Shown here: piece by piece, positions 1-8,416 of the stretch | Layout of the letters: every line of letters begins with the position of its first letter | How positions within the stretch are numbered: position 1 is the first letter of the stretch | Position numbers and translations under genes: made by a program | Notes under the pieces: model-generated | What the model was told of the DNA's origin: nothing | What the model saw: only the letters and a program-made list of their open reading frames with translations | Database searches by the model: none | Origin: Actinomycetales bacterium Actino_02 | GTDB lineage: Bacteria > Actinomycetota > Actinomycetes > Propionibacteriales > Propionibacteriaceae | Length of the DNA: 64,000 nt | Direction of reading: 5' to 3' | Assembly: GCA_001603275.1 (NCBI GenBank) | Contig: LUYM01000006.1 | Coordinates: forward strand, 474,532-538,531

Positions 1-268
1 GCCGCGGCGCGACCACCACGATGGCGGTCCTGATGCCCTCGGCTGCCGGCCCTTCGGGCGGTCCGTAGCGCAGCAGCTTCGCCACGGTCTGGGTGGTGTC
101 CCGATCGAGGGCCTTGTCGCTGGCGACCCAGTGGACGTAGCGGGCGCTGACTGCGGTGATCGCCTCACTGACGCCCTGCAGCCGCTGCAGCACGGCCTTC
201 GCGCGGAACGGAGACAGCGCATTGCCGCCCCCGAAGCTGGTCAGGACGAATGCGGCGGACGCGGTCAT
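1..268 (-). CDS. purL: Phosphoribosylformylglycinamidine synthase, N-terminal part (cut by window edge)
   Basis: The reverse strand opens with ATG at 268 after a good ribosome binding site (GGAGG, 5-6 nt upstream) and reads without a stop to the window edge, giving 89 residues. The segments ALSPFRAKAVLQRLQ, ARYVHWVASD and KLLRYGP match the N-terminal domain of the long single-chain (E. coli type) PurL, which makes FGAM from FGAR, glutamine and ATP in purine synthesis. The short PurS/PurQ/PurL split form does not begin like this. It lies divergent from purC and near purF and purM, a consistent pathway context. The identification rests on the N-terminus only. Confidence 0.82.
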   Translation of the reverse strand, partial: MTASAAFVLTSFGGGNALSPFRAKAVLQRLQGVSEAITAVSARYVHWVASDKALDRDTTQTVAKLLRYGPPEGPAAEGIRTAIVVVAPR

Positions 269-375
269 GAAACCTCCGGATCGGCACTACTGGCGGCGGC
301 TCAAGGCTATCGGCCCTGAGCTCCGGCATCGTCCGCGCCTCGCTCGGCGAGAACTCTCCGTCGTCGGGACAAAAC

Positions 376-524
376 GGGGACGGTTCCAATTCCGTCCATC
401 CTTGTCAGCCCAACTCGTGGGGACGGTTCCATTTCGGTCCGCGATTCGGTGAGCGCTCTGGACGGCAATGGAACCGTCCCCGGGACTCGCTGGGACTACG
501 GCGGACGGTTATGGAACCGTCCCC
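376..524. repeat. Cluster of four 22-bp repeats in mixed orientation (REP-like)
   Basis: The purL-purC divergent gap (269-580) holds four near-identical 22-bp units beginning GGGGACGGTTCC: forward at 376-397 and 419-440, reverse at 460-481 and 503-524. Spacing is a regular 41-43 bp, so the block can fold into nested hairpins. The same unit recurs at 20803-20912, and part of the spacer (CCTTGTCAG) is shared between loci. It looks like a dispersed intergenic palindromic repeat; any link to a REP-type transposase is inference. Confidence 0.85.
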
Positions 525-580
525 GCAGTTGGCGGCGGACGGGAGGGACGGGGACGCGACAGCCCGGTTAGGCTGGCGGC

Positions 581-1426
581 GTGCTCGACACTCCGTTCCA
601 CTCCGGCAAGGTCCGGCGGCTCTACCACTGGGGCGACGACCAGATCCTGATGGTCGCCACCGATGCGATTTCGGCCTACGACTACGTGCTTTCCACCGAG
701 ATCCCGGACAAGGGTGCGATCCTCACCCAGCTGTCGCTGTGGTGGTTCGACCAGCTCCACGACCTGATCGCCAACCACGTGGTCTCCACCGACGTGCCGG
801 ACGAGGTCGCCCGCCGGGCAGTGATTGTCGAGCGACTCGACATGGTTCCGGTCGAGTGTGTGGCCCGCGGCTACCTCACCGGCTCCGGCTGGGTGGAGTA
901 CCAGGCGTCCGGTTCGGTGTGCGGGGTGCCACTTCCCGCTGGCCTTGTGGACGGCTCGAAGCTGCCCGAACCGATCTTCACCCCGGCGATCAAGGCCCCG
1001 CTGGGGGAGCACGACGAAAACGTCGATTTCGCCACCATCGTCGAACTCCACGGTGCCGAGCTGGCCGGACGGCTCCGCGATGCCACCTTGGCCATCTACT
1101 CCAGGGCGGCCGAACTCGCTGGCGAGCGGGGGATCATCCTGGCCGACACCAAGTTCGAGTTCGGGCTGCGCCCCGACGGCACCTTGGTGCTGGCCGATGA
1201 GGTGCTTACCCCGGACTCGTCCCGCTTCTGGGACGCCGCCCTCTGGCAGCCCGGACGCAGCCTGCCCAGCTTCGACAAGCAGTACGTCCGCGACTGGTTG
1301 GCCAAGGAGTCCGGCTGGGACCGTGCCTCCGACACTCCGCCTCCGGCGCTCCCGGACGCCGTGGTGGCCGCTACCCGTGACCGCTATCTCGAGGCCTACC
1401 GTCGCCTGACCGGCACTGACTTCTAG
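581..1426 (+). CDS. purC: Phosphoribosylaminoimidazole-succinocarboxamide synthase
   Basis: This 281-residue protein is SAICAR synthetase, which joins CAIR and aspartate using ATP in purine synthesis. The N-terminus carries the substrate-loop pattern GKVRRLYHWGDD followed by VATDAISAYD, and the middle has VECVARGYLTGSGW, all family hallmarks; length is typical of the stand-alone enzyme. It starts with GTG at 581. There is no clear Shine-Dalgarno, but a -10 box TAGGCT at 569-574 lies exactly 6 nt upstream, so the mRNA is probably leaderless. It is divergent from purL across a repeat cluster and convergent with the SDR/ALDH pair. Confidence 0.95.
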   Translation: MLDTPFHSGKVRRLYHWGDDQILMVATDAISAYDYVLSTEIPDKGAILTQLSLWWFDQLHDLIANHVVSTDVPDEVARRAVIVERLDMVPVECVARGYLTGSGWVEYQASGSVCGVPLPAGLVDGSKLPEPIFTPAIKAPLGEHDENVDFATIVELHGAELAGRLRDATLAIYSRAAELAGERGIILADTKFEFGLRPDGTLVLADEVLTPDSSRFWDAALWQPGRSLPSFDKQYVRDWLAKESGWDRASDTPPPALPDAVVAATRDRYLEAYRRLTGTDF

Positions 1427-1564
1427 CCTGCGGCGCGACGCGGTCCCGGTCGTCGGTGGGAAACCGTCCATCACCGACCGACCGCATTCGTCCCTCACCG
1501 GGTGGCGGCAGGTTCGTCCATCCAGGACGGCTCCACCCGTCCGCGCCCCCGAATCTGACACGTG

Positions 1565-1582
1565 CCCGCGAATCTTCGCGGG
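1565..1582. terminator. Short hairpin between convergent purC and SDR genes
   Basis: CCCGCGAA at 1565-1572 pairs perfectly with TTCGCGGG at 1575-1582. It sits in the 224-bp gap between convergent genes, where a bidirectional terminator is expected. The two-base loop as written means the innermost pairs must open, and there is no strong T tract. The rest of the gap shows only a loose direct repeat of GGGGGCGTCTG. Confidence 0.45.
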
Positions 1583-1650
1583 TGTTTGTGAGTTTCGGGG
1601 GCGTCTGCGAAGTTGCGGGGGCGTCTGTGGGCTTTCGGGGACGGACGAGC

Positions 1651-2433
1651 TCAGCCAGCCCGACCTCGGAAGTGATCCATCGAATGGTTGATGCCGAAGA
1701 AGTTCGCCACGGCGTCGAAGGCGCGGACCGGCAGAATCCGTAGCCAGGGAACGGTGCGCACCATCGGCGGCATGATCAACTGCTGGCGTCCGCGCTCGAT
1801 GGCGTCCAGGATCTTGGCGGCGGCCGATGCCTCCTTCAGGATCGGCAGCAACAACGGGAACCGAGTCGTGACGCCATCGAACATGCCGGTGTCGATGTAG
1901 AAGGGCGCGACCACCAAGGTGCCCACCCCGGTCCCGGCCAGTTCGCCGCGCAGCGACTCGGTGAAGCCGATGGCCGCCCACTTGCTGGCCGAGTAGTCGG
2001 TCTGCCGGGCCACCCCGACCAGGCCGGCTGCGCTGGCGATCGTCACCACCAGCCCCGAGCGCCGCTCGAGCATCCCCGGCAGGAAGGCCCGGGTCGTCCA
2101 GTAGCCGGCCAGGGTGTTCACCTCGAATGTCCGCCGGATCGCAGCCTCGGATGCCTCGAGCAGCGGCTTGCCGGTGACCACTCCGGCGCAGTTGATCAGC
2201 ACGTCCACCGCGCCGGCATCGGACGCGGCCGCGGCCACTGCTGCGGTGTCGGTGACGTCCACCTGCGCCCAGCGGGCGGACGTCCCCAGCTCTTCGGCCA
2301 CCTTCTGCGCCGCAGCACCGTCACGGTCCCACAGCACCACGCTGGCTCCACGAGCCACGCCCTGCCGGGCCAGTTGGCGACCCAATCCACTGCCGCCGCC
2401 GGTGATCAGCAGCCGTGCCCCTGCCAGCTTCAT
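1651..2433 (-). CDS. Short-chain dehydrogenase/reductase (SDR)
   Basis: A 260-residue classical SDR. The NAD(P) motif is ITGGGSGLG near residues 9-17, the NAG-type motif appears as INCAGVV, and the catalytic pattern is IASAAG followed by YSASK. The C-terminal half, with PFYIDTGMF and a tail ending FGINHSMDHFRGRAG, resembles the SDR16C-type retinol/long-chain alcohol dehydrogenases (inference). The ATG at 2433 shares one base with the stop codon of the upstream aldehyde dehydrogenase (TGATG), so the two are translationally coupled and may oxidise an alcohol to an acid in succession. The natural substrate cannot be read from the sequence. Confidence 0.85.
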   Translation of the reverse strand: MKLAGARLLITGGGSGLGRQLARQGVARGASVVLWDRDGAAAQKVAEELGTSARWAQVDVTDTAAVAAAASDAGAVDVLINCAGVVTGKPLLEASEAAIRRTFEVNTLAGYWTTRAFLPGMLERRSGLVVTIASAAGLVGVARQTDYSASKWAAIGFTESLRGELAGTGVGTLVVAPFYIDTGMFDGVTTRFPLLLPILKEASAAAKILDAIERGRQQLIMPPMVRTVPWLRILPVRAFDAVANFFGINHSMDHFRGRAG

Positions 2434-3911
2434 CAGTTCACCTTGTTCAGAGTCGCGATGGCCCTGGTCATCAGGTCGGCGTAGCGCTGATTGCTGAACC
2501 CGCGGGGTGGCGCGATCGGGTGCAGCCGTTGGACGGCCACACTCTGCGCCTCGGTGTACTTCAGCAGGCCCTGGCTGCCGTGCCGCCTGCCCATCCCGGA
2601 CTCGCCGAAGCCGCCCATCGGAGCGGCGTGCGATCCCCACGCCGCCGCGTAGCTCTCGTTGACGTTCACCGTGCCGGCCCGCAGTTGCGCGGCCACCGCC
2701 GCGCCGCGGTGCGCCGACCAGACCGAGGCGTTCAGGCCGTACACCGAGTCGTTGGCCCGGGCGATCGCCTCGGCCTCGTCCGCGACCCGGTACAGCGAAA
2801 CCACCGGACCGAAGGTCTCCTCCCGGCACAGGGTCATCTCCTCGGTGACGTCGGTGAGCACGGTGGGCTCGTAGAAGTAGGGGCCGAGATCCGGACGAGC
2901 CCGCCCACCGGCCAGCACCGTGGCGCCCTTGGCCACAGCGTCGTCCACGTGGGCGCTGATGGTGGCCAGCTGTTTAGCCGAGGCCAGCGAGCCGACGTCG
3001 GTATTCCAGTCGTGGCCGGCACCGATCCGCAGCTCGCCGACGGCTGCCACCAGGCCGGCCACGAAGGCGTCCCAGACCTCGGCCACCACGTAGACCCGCT
3101 CGATGCCGACGCACACCTGGCCGGTGTTGGCGAAGGCGCCGCGGACGGTGCCGGCCACCGCGGCGGACAGGTCGGCGTCGGCCAGCACCAGCAGCGGGTT
3201 CTTGCCGCCTAATTCAGCAGAGAAGCCGATCAGCCGCTCGGCGCAGGCGTGAGCCAGCACCTTCCCGGTGGCGGTCGAGCCAGTGAACATCAGGAAGTCG
3301 ATCTGCTCGACCATGGCTGGACCCAGCACCGAGCCGGCGCCGACCAGCACCTGGAACAGCCCGTCGGGAAGCCCGGCCTCGGCGAGGAGCTCGGCCAGCA
3401 GCAGGCCGCAGTGCGGGGTCTGCGAGTCGGGCTTGAGGATCACGGCGTTGCCGGCCAGAAGTGCCTGGGCAGCGTCGGAAGCGGGCAGATTGAATGGGTA
3501 GTTCCAGGGGTTGATGATCCCGACCAGGCCGAGCGGGACGTGATGCTCGACGGTCTTGGTCAGCACCGGAATCGCGCCACCGCGTCGAGTCGGACGCAGC
3601 AGTCCCGGTGCTTGTCGGGCGAAGACTCGGACGGCGCGAGCCGCGTCCAGCACCTCTTCGAAGGCACTCAGCCGCGACTTGCCGGTCTCATCCTGAATGG
3701 TGTCCAGCACCCGCTCGCGATTGGCCAGAATGAGCTCGGCCAGCCGGCTGAACACCTTCCCTCGTTCGCGCACGGAAAGCGCGGCCCACGCCTTTTGTGC
3801 AGCGCGGCCGCGAGCGGCAGCGGCGACAACCTCGGAGGGGTCGGCGGCGCTCAGGACGCCGTACTCGCTGCCGTCGAAGGGACGACGGACGATCAACTGT
3901 TCGCTGGACAC
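2433..3911 (-). CDS. NAD(P)-dependent aldehyde dehydrogenase, GabD2-like (succinic semialdehyde dehydrogenase family)
   Basis: A full-length 492-residue aldehyde dehydrogenase. Visible landmarks are NPWNYPFNLP, KPDSQTPHCG, the FTGSTATGK cofactor turn, the general-base region ELGGKNPLLV, the catalytic Cys in NTGQVCVG, and ETFGPVVSLY. The order and wording of these blocks resemble mycobacterial GabD2, which favours succinic semialdehyde dehydrogenase, but substrate prediction in this family is weak. It starts with GTG at 3911, with a -10 box TAGCCT 6 nt upstream on the same strand, implying a leaderless mRNA. It leads a two-gene operon with the coupled SDR downstream. Confidence 0.85.
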   Translation of the reverse strand: MSSEQLIVRRPFDGSEYGVLSAADPSEVVAAAARGRAAQKAWAALSVRERGKVFSRLAELILANRERVLDTIQDETGKSRLSAFEEVLDAARAVRVFARQAPGLLRPTRRGGAIPVLTKTVEHHVPLGLVGIINPWNYPFNLPASDAAQALLAGNAVILKPDSQTPHCGLLLAELLAEAGLPDGLFQVLVGAGSVLGPAMVEQIDFLMFTGSTATGKVLAHACAERLIGFSAELGGKNPLLVLADADLSAAVAGTVRGAFANTGQVCVGIERVYVVAEVWDAFVAGLVAAVGELRIGAGHDWNTDVGSLASAKQLATISAHVDDAVAKGATVLAGGRARPDLGPYFYEPTVLTDVTEEMTLCREETFGPVVSLYRVADEAEAIARANDSVYGLNASVWSAHRGAAVAAQLRAGTVNVNESYAAAWGSHAAPMGGFGESGMGRRHGSQGLLKYTEAQSVAVQRLHPIAPPRGFSNQRYADLMTRAIATLNKVN

Positions 3912-4110
3912 GCCGACAGGCTACGCGGTGCGTCTGCTCTCGTGCAGGCAGTAGGCACAGGCGGCTCCGCGATCATCCGGCGGTGCGCCCGGACGCCCTC
4001 AATTCACCATCTGGTGAGGGGAAATGGCCGAACTCCGGCACCCGCGTCCACCGCCATTCCCGGCTCATTGCGGGTGCCGAAAAATGCCTACTTCAGGTCG
4101 ACTGAGTAGG

Positions 4111-4142
4111 GGATTCGGTTGCGAAACTCGCAAATCGAATCC
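4111..4142. promoter_or_regulatory. Inverted repeat upstream of the DUF4870 gene promoter
   Basis: GGATTCGGTTGCGA (4111-4124) pairs with TCGCAAATCGAATCC (4128-4142), leaving only a small internal bulge. It lies in the 268-bp divergent gap between the aldehyde dehydrogenase and the DUF4870 gene, just upstream of where the -35 box would fall for the -10 TATGTT at 4168-4173. Position and AT-rich symmetry suggest a regulator binding site rather than a terminator; no regulator can be named. Confidence 0.4.
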
Positions 4143-4179
4143 ATATCCCCGGGGGCCTTTACGGCGCTATGTTGTGCAC

Positions 4180-4641
4180 ATGACGCAGACACCGTCCAAC
4201 GGCGAACCCGGCGCCGACCAGACCCCGGACTTCAATCTCGGCGACCCGGTCGCCCCGCAAGCACCGGATGCATCGGTGCCCCCGCCCTACACGCCTCCTA
4301 CCTACAGCGCTGCGCCGGCCGCCGGTGACACGACGTTCGCGTCGATGTCGCATTGGCTCGGCATTCTGATCAGCTTCATCGGCCCGCTCATCATTTGGCT
4401 GGTGAAGGGTGAGCAGGACAAGTTCGTGAAGGACCACGCGGTCGAGTCGCTGAACTTCAACATCACGCTGATCATCGGCTACGTGATCTCCTACATCCTG
4501 GTGGCCGTGAGCTTCGGCTTGCTGTTCTTCCTTCCGTTCCTGGTGTGGGTTGTCGGCCTGATCTTCCAGATCCAGGGCGCCGTCGCAGCCAACAGCGGCA
4601 AGACCTACAAGTACCCCTTCGCCCTTCGCTTGGTGAAGTGA
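4180..4641 (+). CDS. DUF4870 domain membrane protein
   Basis: A 153-residue protein with a Pro/Ala/Thr-rich cytoplasmic-looking N-terminal tail of about 55 residues followed by a DUF4870 (Tic20-like) domain. Three hydrophobic segments are visible, including SHWLGILISFIGPLIIWLV and two more before the end, with the typical DHAVESLNFNIT motif between them. Function in the family is unknown. ATG at 4180 is preceded by -10 TATGTT at 4168-4173 with 6 nt between, so it is likely leaderless; in-frame upstream codons lack any ribosome binding site. It stands alone just ahead of purF, which has its own promoter. Confidence 0.85.
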   Translation: MTQTPSNGEPGADQTPDFNLGDPVAPQAPDASVPPPYTPPTYSAAPAAGDTTFASMSHWLGILISFIGPLIIWLVKGEQDKFVKDHAVESLNFNITLIIGYVISYILVAVSFGLLFFLPFLVWVVGLIFQIQGAVAANSGKTYKYPFALRLVK

Positions 4642-4683
4642 GCTTGGTCGCACCCGGGCTCGGCTCGCCAGTAAGGTTGTGGC

Positions 4684-6141
4684 GTGCTGAGCCCGGGTGA
4701 CGACTACACCGACGACCCCGGACCGAGGGACGCCTGTGGCGTCTTCGGCGTCTGGGCTCCTGGCGAGGACGTCGCCAAACTCACCTACTTCGGGCTCTAT
4801 GCCCTTCAGCACCGCGGCCAGGAGTCAGCCGGCATGGCGGTCAGCAATGGTGAGCGGATCATGGTCTTCAAAGACATGGGACTGGTGTCCCAGGTCTTCA
4901 ACGAGGCCACTCTGAATTCTCTGAAGGGCCATCTCGCCGTCGGCCATTGCCGCTACTCCACGACCGGAGCCAGCACCTGGAGCAATGCTCAGCCAACTTT
5001 CCGCGGCACCGAAGCCGGCGGAATGGCGCTGGCGCACAACGGCAACCTGACCAATACCGATGAGCTGGAGGCCTGGCTGGCCGGCGAGATCGCCGAGGCC
5101 GAAGTGCCCCGCAAGGATCGGATGGACTCCACCTCGGACACCGCCCTGGTGTCGGCGCTGCTCTCGGTCTACTCCGGGGACGGCCTGAGGAATGCGGCCA
5201 TGCAGGTGCTGCCCCGGCTGGACGGCGCCTTCTGCCTGGTATTCAGCAACGAGAAGACCCTGTTCGCGGCCCGCGACCCGCAGGGCATTCACCCGCTGGT
5301 GCTCGGACGACTCGAGCACGGCTGGGTGGTGGCCAGCGAGACCGCGGCCCTGGACATCATCGGTGCCACCCTGATTCGCGAGGTCGACCCGGGTGAGCTG
5401 ATCTGGATCGACGAGTCCGGTCTGAACAGCACTCGCTTCGCCGAGGCCGACCCGAAGGGCTGCCTGTTCGAGTACGTCTATCTGGCCCGACCGGACACGC
5501 TGATCTCTGGCCGGCGGGTGCACGCTGCCCGGGTCGAGATCGGACGCACTCTGGCCCTGGAATGCCCCGCAGACGCCGACTTGGTGATCCCGACCCCGGA
5601 GTCGGGGACGCCGTCGGCGATCGGCTACGCCGAGGCGTCCGGGATCCCGTTCGGGCTGGGACTGGTCAAGAACTCCTACGTCGGACGGACCTTCATCCAG
5701 CCGTCCCAGACGATTCGCCAGCTCGGCATCCGGCTGAAGCTGAACCCGATCCGCGACGTGATCGAGGGCAAACGGCTGGTCGTGGTGGACGACTCGATCG
5801 TCCGCGGCAACACCCAGCGAGCACTGGTGAAGATGCTGCGCGAAGCCGGTGCGGCCGAAGTCCACGTCCGGATCTCGTCCCCGCCGGTGCAATGGCCCTG
5901 CTTCTACGGCATCGACTTCGCCACCCGCGCCGAACTGATTGCGCCGGGGCTGAGCGTGGACGAGATCTGCCGCTCGATTGGCGCCGACTCGCTGGGGTAC
6001 ATCTCCCTGGAGGGCCTGACCGCTTCCACCGGAGTGTCCGGACGGCGACTGTGCCGGGCCTGCTTCGACGGGAACTACCCGGTGCCGATTCCGGCCGACC
6101 GGGCAGAGCAGATGGGATTGGAGCGGAAGCTTGGCTGCTGA
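4684..6141 (+). CDS. purF: Amidophosphoribosyltransferase
   Basis: A 485-residue glutamine PRPP amidotransferase, the committed step of purine synthesis. The N-terminal glutaminase nucleophile is Cys18 in DACGVFG, so an 17-residue propeptide must be removed. GHCRYSTTG and HNGNLTN follow in the Ntn domain, and the PRPP-binding motif VVVDDSIVRGNT lies near residue 365. GTG at 4684 follows -10 TAAGGT (4672-4677) by 6 nt, again pointing to a leaderless message. The 3' end overlaps purM by 11 nt, forming a purF-purM operon. C-terminal cysteines (RLCRACFDGNYP) are consistent with Fe-S-binding forms of PurF (inference). Confidence 0.96.
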   Translation: MLSPGDDYTDDPGPRDACGVFGVWAPGEDVAKLTYFGLYALQHRGQESAGMAVSNGERIMVFKDMGLVSQVFNEATLNSLKGHLAVGHCRYSTTGASTWSNAQPTFRGTEAGGMALAHNGNLTNTDELEAWLAGEIAEAEVPRKDRMDSTSDTALVSALLSVYSGDGLRNAAMQVLPRLDGAFCLVFSNEKTLFAARDPQGIHPLVLGRLEHGWVVASETAALDIIGATLIREVDPGELIWIDESGLNSTRFAEADPKGCLFEYVYLARPDTLISGRRVHAARVEIGRTLALECPADADLVIPTPESGTPSAIGYAEASGIPFGLGLVKNSYVGRTFIQPSQTIRQLGIRLKLNPIRDVIEGKRLVVVDDSIVRGNTQRALVKMLREAGAAEVHVRISSPPVQWPCFYGIDFATRAELIAPGLSVDEICRSIGADSLGYISLEGLTASTGVSGRRLCRACFDGNYPVPIPADRAEQMGLERKLGC

Positions 6142-7195
6142 GAACGCCTATGCCGCGGCGGGAGTGGACATCGCCGCCGGTGAGCGCGCGGTGGAACTGA
6201 TGAAGGCTTCGGTGGCCGCCAGCCACCGTCCCGAGGTGCTCGGTGGGCTGGGCGGTTTCGCCGGCTTCTTCGACGCCTCCGCCCTGGCCGGCTACCGGCG
6301 TCCCGTGCTGGCCACCTCGACCGACGGTGTCGGCACCAAGGTGGCCATCGCCCGGGCCATGGGCGTCTATGACACCATCGGCTACGACCTGATCGGCATG
6401 CTGGTGGACGACCTGGTGGTCACCGGTGCCGAACCGCTGTTCGTCACCGACTACATCGCCTGCGGCAAGGTCTATCCCGAGCGGATCGCCGCCATCGTCG
6501 GTGGCATCGCCGCAGCCTGCACGGCTGCCGGTGCCGCCCTGCTCGGCGGGGAGACCGCCGAGCATCCGGGGCTGATGAATCCCGAGGACTTCGATGTGGC
6601 CGGCGCCACCACCGGCGTGGTCGAGTACGACGACATCTTGGGCGCCGACCGGGTCAGCCCGGACGACGTGGTGCTGGCCTTGGCCTCGTCCGGACTGCAC
6701 TCCAACGGCTACTCACTGGTCCGCCACGTCCTGTTGGAGCAGGCCGGCTGGGCGATGGACCGGGAGGTGGAAGAACTAGGTACCACTCTGGGCGAGGCGC
6801 TGCTCACGCCGACCCGGGTGTACGCCAAGGATCTGCTGGCGCTGATTCGTGCGGTCGAGGTGCACTCGATCAGCCACATCACCGGTGGCGGTCTGGCGAA
6901 CAACCTGGTCCGGGTCATTCCGGACGGGATCGGCATCGACATCGATCGCGCCACCTGGACGCCGCCAGCAGTGTTCTCGCTGGTGCAGCAGGTCGGGAAA
7001 CTGCCGCTGGCCGATGTGGAGGCCACGTTGAACCAGGGTGTCGGAATGGCGCTGGTGCTGCCGGAGTCTTCGGTGGCGCAGGCCATCGAACTCGCCCAGT
7101 CCGCCGGCATCGATGCCTGGGTGGCGGGGGCTGCCGTGGCCGAGCCGGGCTCGCCGGCACGAGTGAGCCTGCACGGAACCCACCCCGGCTACTGA
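6131..7195 (+). CDS. purM: Phosphoribosylformylglycinamidine cyclo-ligase (AIR synthetase)
   Basis: The 354-residue product is AIR synthetase, which cyclises FGAM using ATP in purine synthesis. Family motifs include TSTDGVGTKVAIA, the dimer/active-site stretch DLIGMLVDDLVVTGAEPLFVTDYIA, ALLGGETAEHPG, and SSGLHSNGYSLVR. Length matches the family. I chose TTG at 6131, which overlaps the purF stop by 11 nt and has GGAGCGG just upstream; a GTG some 30 nt later is possible but would trim the conserved start. Overlap with purF implies translational coupling. Confidence 0.95.
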   Translation: MAAENAYAAAGVDIAAGERAVELMKASVAASHRPEVLGGLGGFAGFFDASALAGYRRPVLATSTDGVGTKVAIARAMGVYDTIGYDLIGMLVDDLVVTGAEPLFVTDYIACGKVYPERIAAIVGGIAAACTAAGAALLGGETAEHPGLMNPEDFDVAGATTGVVEYDDILGADRVSPDDVVLALASSGLHSNGYSLVRHVLLEQAGWAMDREVEELGTTLGEALLTPTRVYAKDLLALIRAVEVHSISHITGGGLANNLVRVIPDGIGIDIDRATWTPPAVFSLVQQVGKLPLADVEATLNQGVGMALVLPESSVAQAIELAQSAGIDAWVAGAAVAEPGSPARVSLHGTHPGY

Positions 7196-7308
7196 GCGTC
7201 CGTCTTTGCGGGGCTGCCGGGATTGGGTACCCTTGCCTCACGACGAAACCATGATTCACAGATAGCGGCTTCGACCGCTGCGACAGGCGAGGGGGCTGAC
7301 CCGACCAG

Positions 7309-7536
7309 ATGGGGCGCGGCCGTGCAAAGGCGAAGCAGACGAAAGTCGCTCGCGATCTGAAATATCGTTCCTACTCCACCGACTTCTCCTCCCTGGAGCG
7401 AGAGCTGCGCGGTGACCCCTACGATCCCGACCCGGTGGCCGAGACCGAAGAGGTCGAAGAGGACGATCCCTACGCCGATTTGGCCGATCGTTACGCCGAT
7501 CCCGGCGACGTCGATTCCTATCGCCGCATTAGCTGA
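7309..7536 (+). CDS. DUF3073 family small protein
   Basis: A 75-residue, highly charged, soluble protein. It starts MGRGRAKAKQTKVARDLKY, the strongly conserved opening of DUF3073, then becomes acidic (ETEEVEEDDPYADL). DUF3073 is a small family nearly confined to actinobacteria and often found just downstream of purM, as here; its function is unknown. A purine-rich stretch GAGGGGG lies about 15 nt before the ATG, so initiation may be weak. It is 113 nt downstream of purM and could be co-transcribed. Confidence 0.85.
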   Translation: MGRGRAKAKQTKVARDLKYRSYSTDFSSLERELRGDPYDPDPVAETEEVEEDDPYADLADRYADPGDVDSYRRIS

Positions 7537-7660
7537 TCGGACTACTTTCCGACCTGCGCCATGCCTAGTCGGCAGGCGATATCCGGATAATTCCGCAAGT
7601 CGCTGACAGGCTGTCATTTCCTTCGCTATGGTGTGCGCACCTTACGGGAGGAGATCGAAA

Positions 7661-7978
7661 GTGTCGCAAGGAATGGGACCGGCTCAGTACGGTGCGCAAC
7701 CGCCCTACCAGGGGACGCCGCCGGACAACTATCTGGTGTGGGCAATCCTGTCCACGGTGCTGTGCTGCCTGCCGCTGGGCATCGCGGCCATCGTGTTCTC
7801 CACTCAGGTGAACAGCAAGTGGGCGATGGGTGACGTGGCTGGTGCCATGGACGCCTCCAACAAGGCCAAGCAGTTCTCGATGTGGGCTGCCATCGCCGGC
7901 GTCGTCGGCGCCATCCTCTACTTAGTGTTCCTCTTCGCGCTCGGCGGACTGGCCGCCATCGGGAGCTACCAGCCCTGA
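7661..7978 (+). CDS. CD225/dispanin family small membrane protein
   Basis: A 105-residue protein with a short Gln/Pro/Tyr-rich tail (YGAQPPYQGTPPDNY) followed by two transmembrane helices. The block ILSTVLCCLPLGIAAIVFST followed by a polar VNSKWAMGDVAGAMDASNKAKQFS loop is the dispanin (CD225) signature. Bacterial members have no established role. GTG at 7661 has a strong site GGGAGGAG about 8 nt upstream, better than the upstream in-frame ATG at 7628. The following DUF2752 reading frame begins at or near its stop. Confidence 0.82.
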   Translation: MSQGMGPAQYGAQPPYQGTPPDNYLVWAILSTVLCCLPLGIAAIVFSTQVNSKWAMGDVAGAMDASNKAKQFSMWAAIAGVVGAILYLVFLFALGGLAAIGSYQP

Positions 7979-8028
7979 TCACTGAGCACAACGCAGCGCT
8001 CCGGCACCAGGCCTGGGCGCTCACCAAA

Positions 8029-8403
8029 GTGGGCGTGGTCGGGGCCGGCGCCATCGCCGGCCTCGTCCTGCTTCATGCCGTGGATCCGAACCAGCCCGGT
8101 CACTACCCGCCTTGTCCGACGTATGCGCTGACGGGCTGGTACTGCCCGGGCTGTGGTGCGTTGCGGGCGCTGCACTTCCTGACGGTCGGCAACCTCGGCG
8201 GTGCCTGGTCGATGAACCCGGTGGCGGTTCTGGCGCTGCCCTACCTGGCCGTCTCCTGGTTCCTGTGGGGCCGCCGAGTGGTCACTGGGAAGGGCCGCGC
8301 CTTCCTGGCCCCAGCCTGGGTGCTGTGGGCGGTCGGGATCGGTCTGGTGCTCTTCGGAGTGTTGCGCAACGTCCCCGGGCTCGAGGTGATCGCCCCACAC
8401 TGA
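8029..8403 (+). CDS. DUF2752 domain membrane protein
   Basis: The protein carries the DUF2752 hallmark YALTGWYCPGCGALRALH, with a CxxC pair after a first hydrophobic segment, then two or three further membrane segments. The function of the family is unknown. The start is uncertain: the frame is open back to a GTG at 7882 inside the preceding gene, but no ATG, GTG or TTG occurs between its stop and GTG 8029, which I chose. A CTG at 7975 would overlap the previous stop codon and may be used by coupling. No clear ribosome binding site precedes 8029. Confidence 0.7.
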   Translation: MGVVGAGAIAGLVLLHAVDPNQPGHYPPCPTYALTGWYCPGCGALRALHFLTVGNLGGAWSMNPVAVLALPYLAVSWFLWGRRVVTGKGRAFLAPAWVLWAVGIGLVLFGVLRNVPGLEVIAPH

Positions 8404-8416
8404 CCAGGTGGTGGCC

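Noticed and set aside
376-524. Possible short CRISPR-like array
   Set aside because: The units alternate orientation, spacers are partly conserved between two loci, there are only three or four units and no cas genes are near.
509-1981. 490-codon minus-strand frame over purC
   Set aside because: Antisense to an unambiguous purC and crossing into the SDR gene; no plausible start signal or domain.
7882-8028. Longer DUF2752 protein starting inside the CD225 gene
   Set aside because: The extra residues are an Arg/His-rich out-of-frame translation of the CD225 coding sequence and no ribosome binding site precedes GTG 7882.
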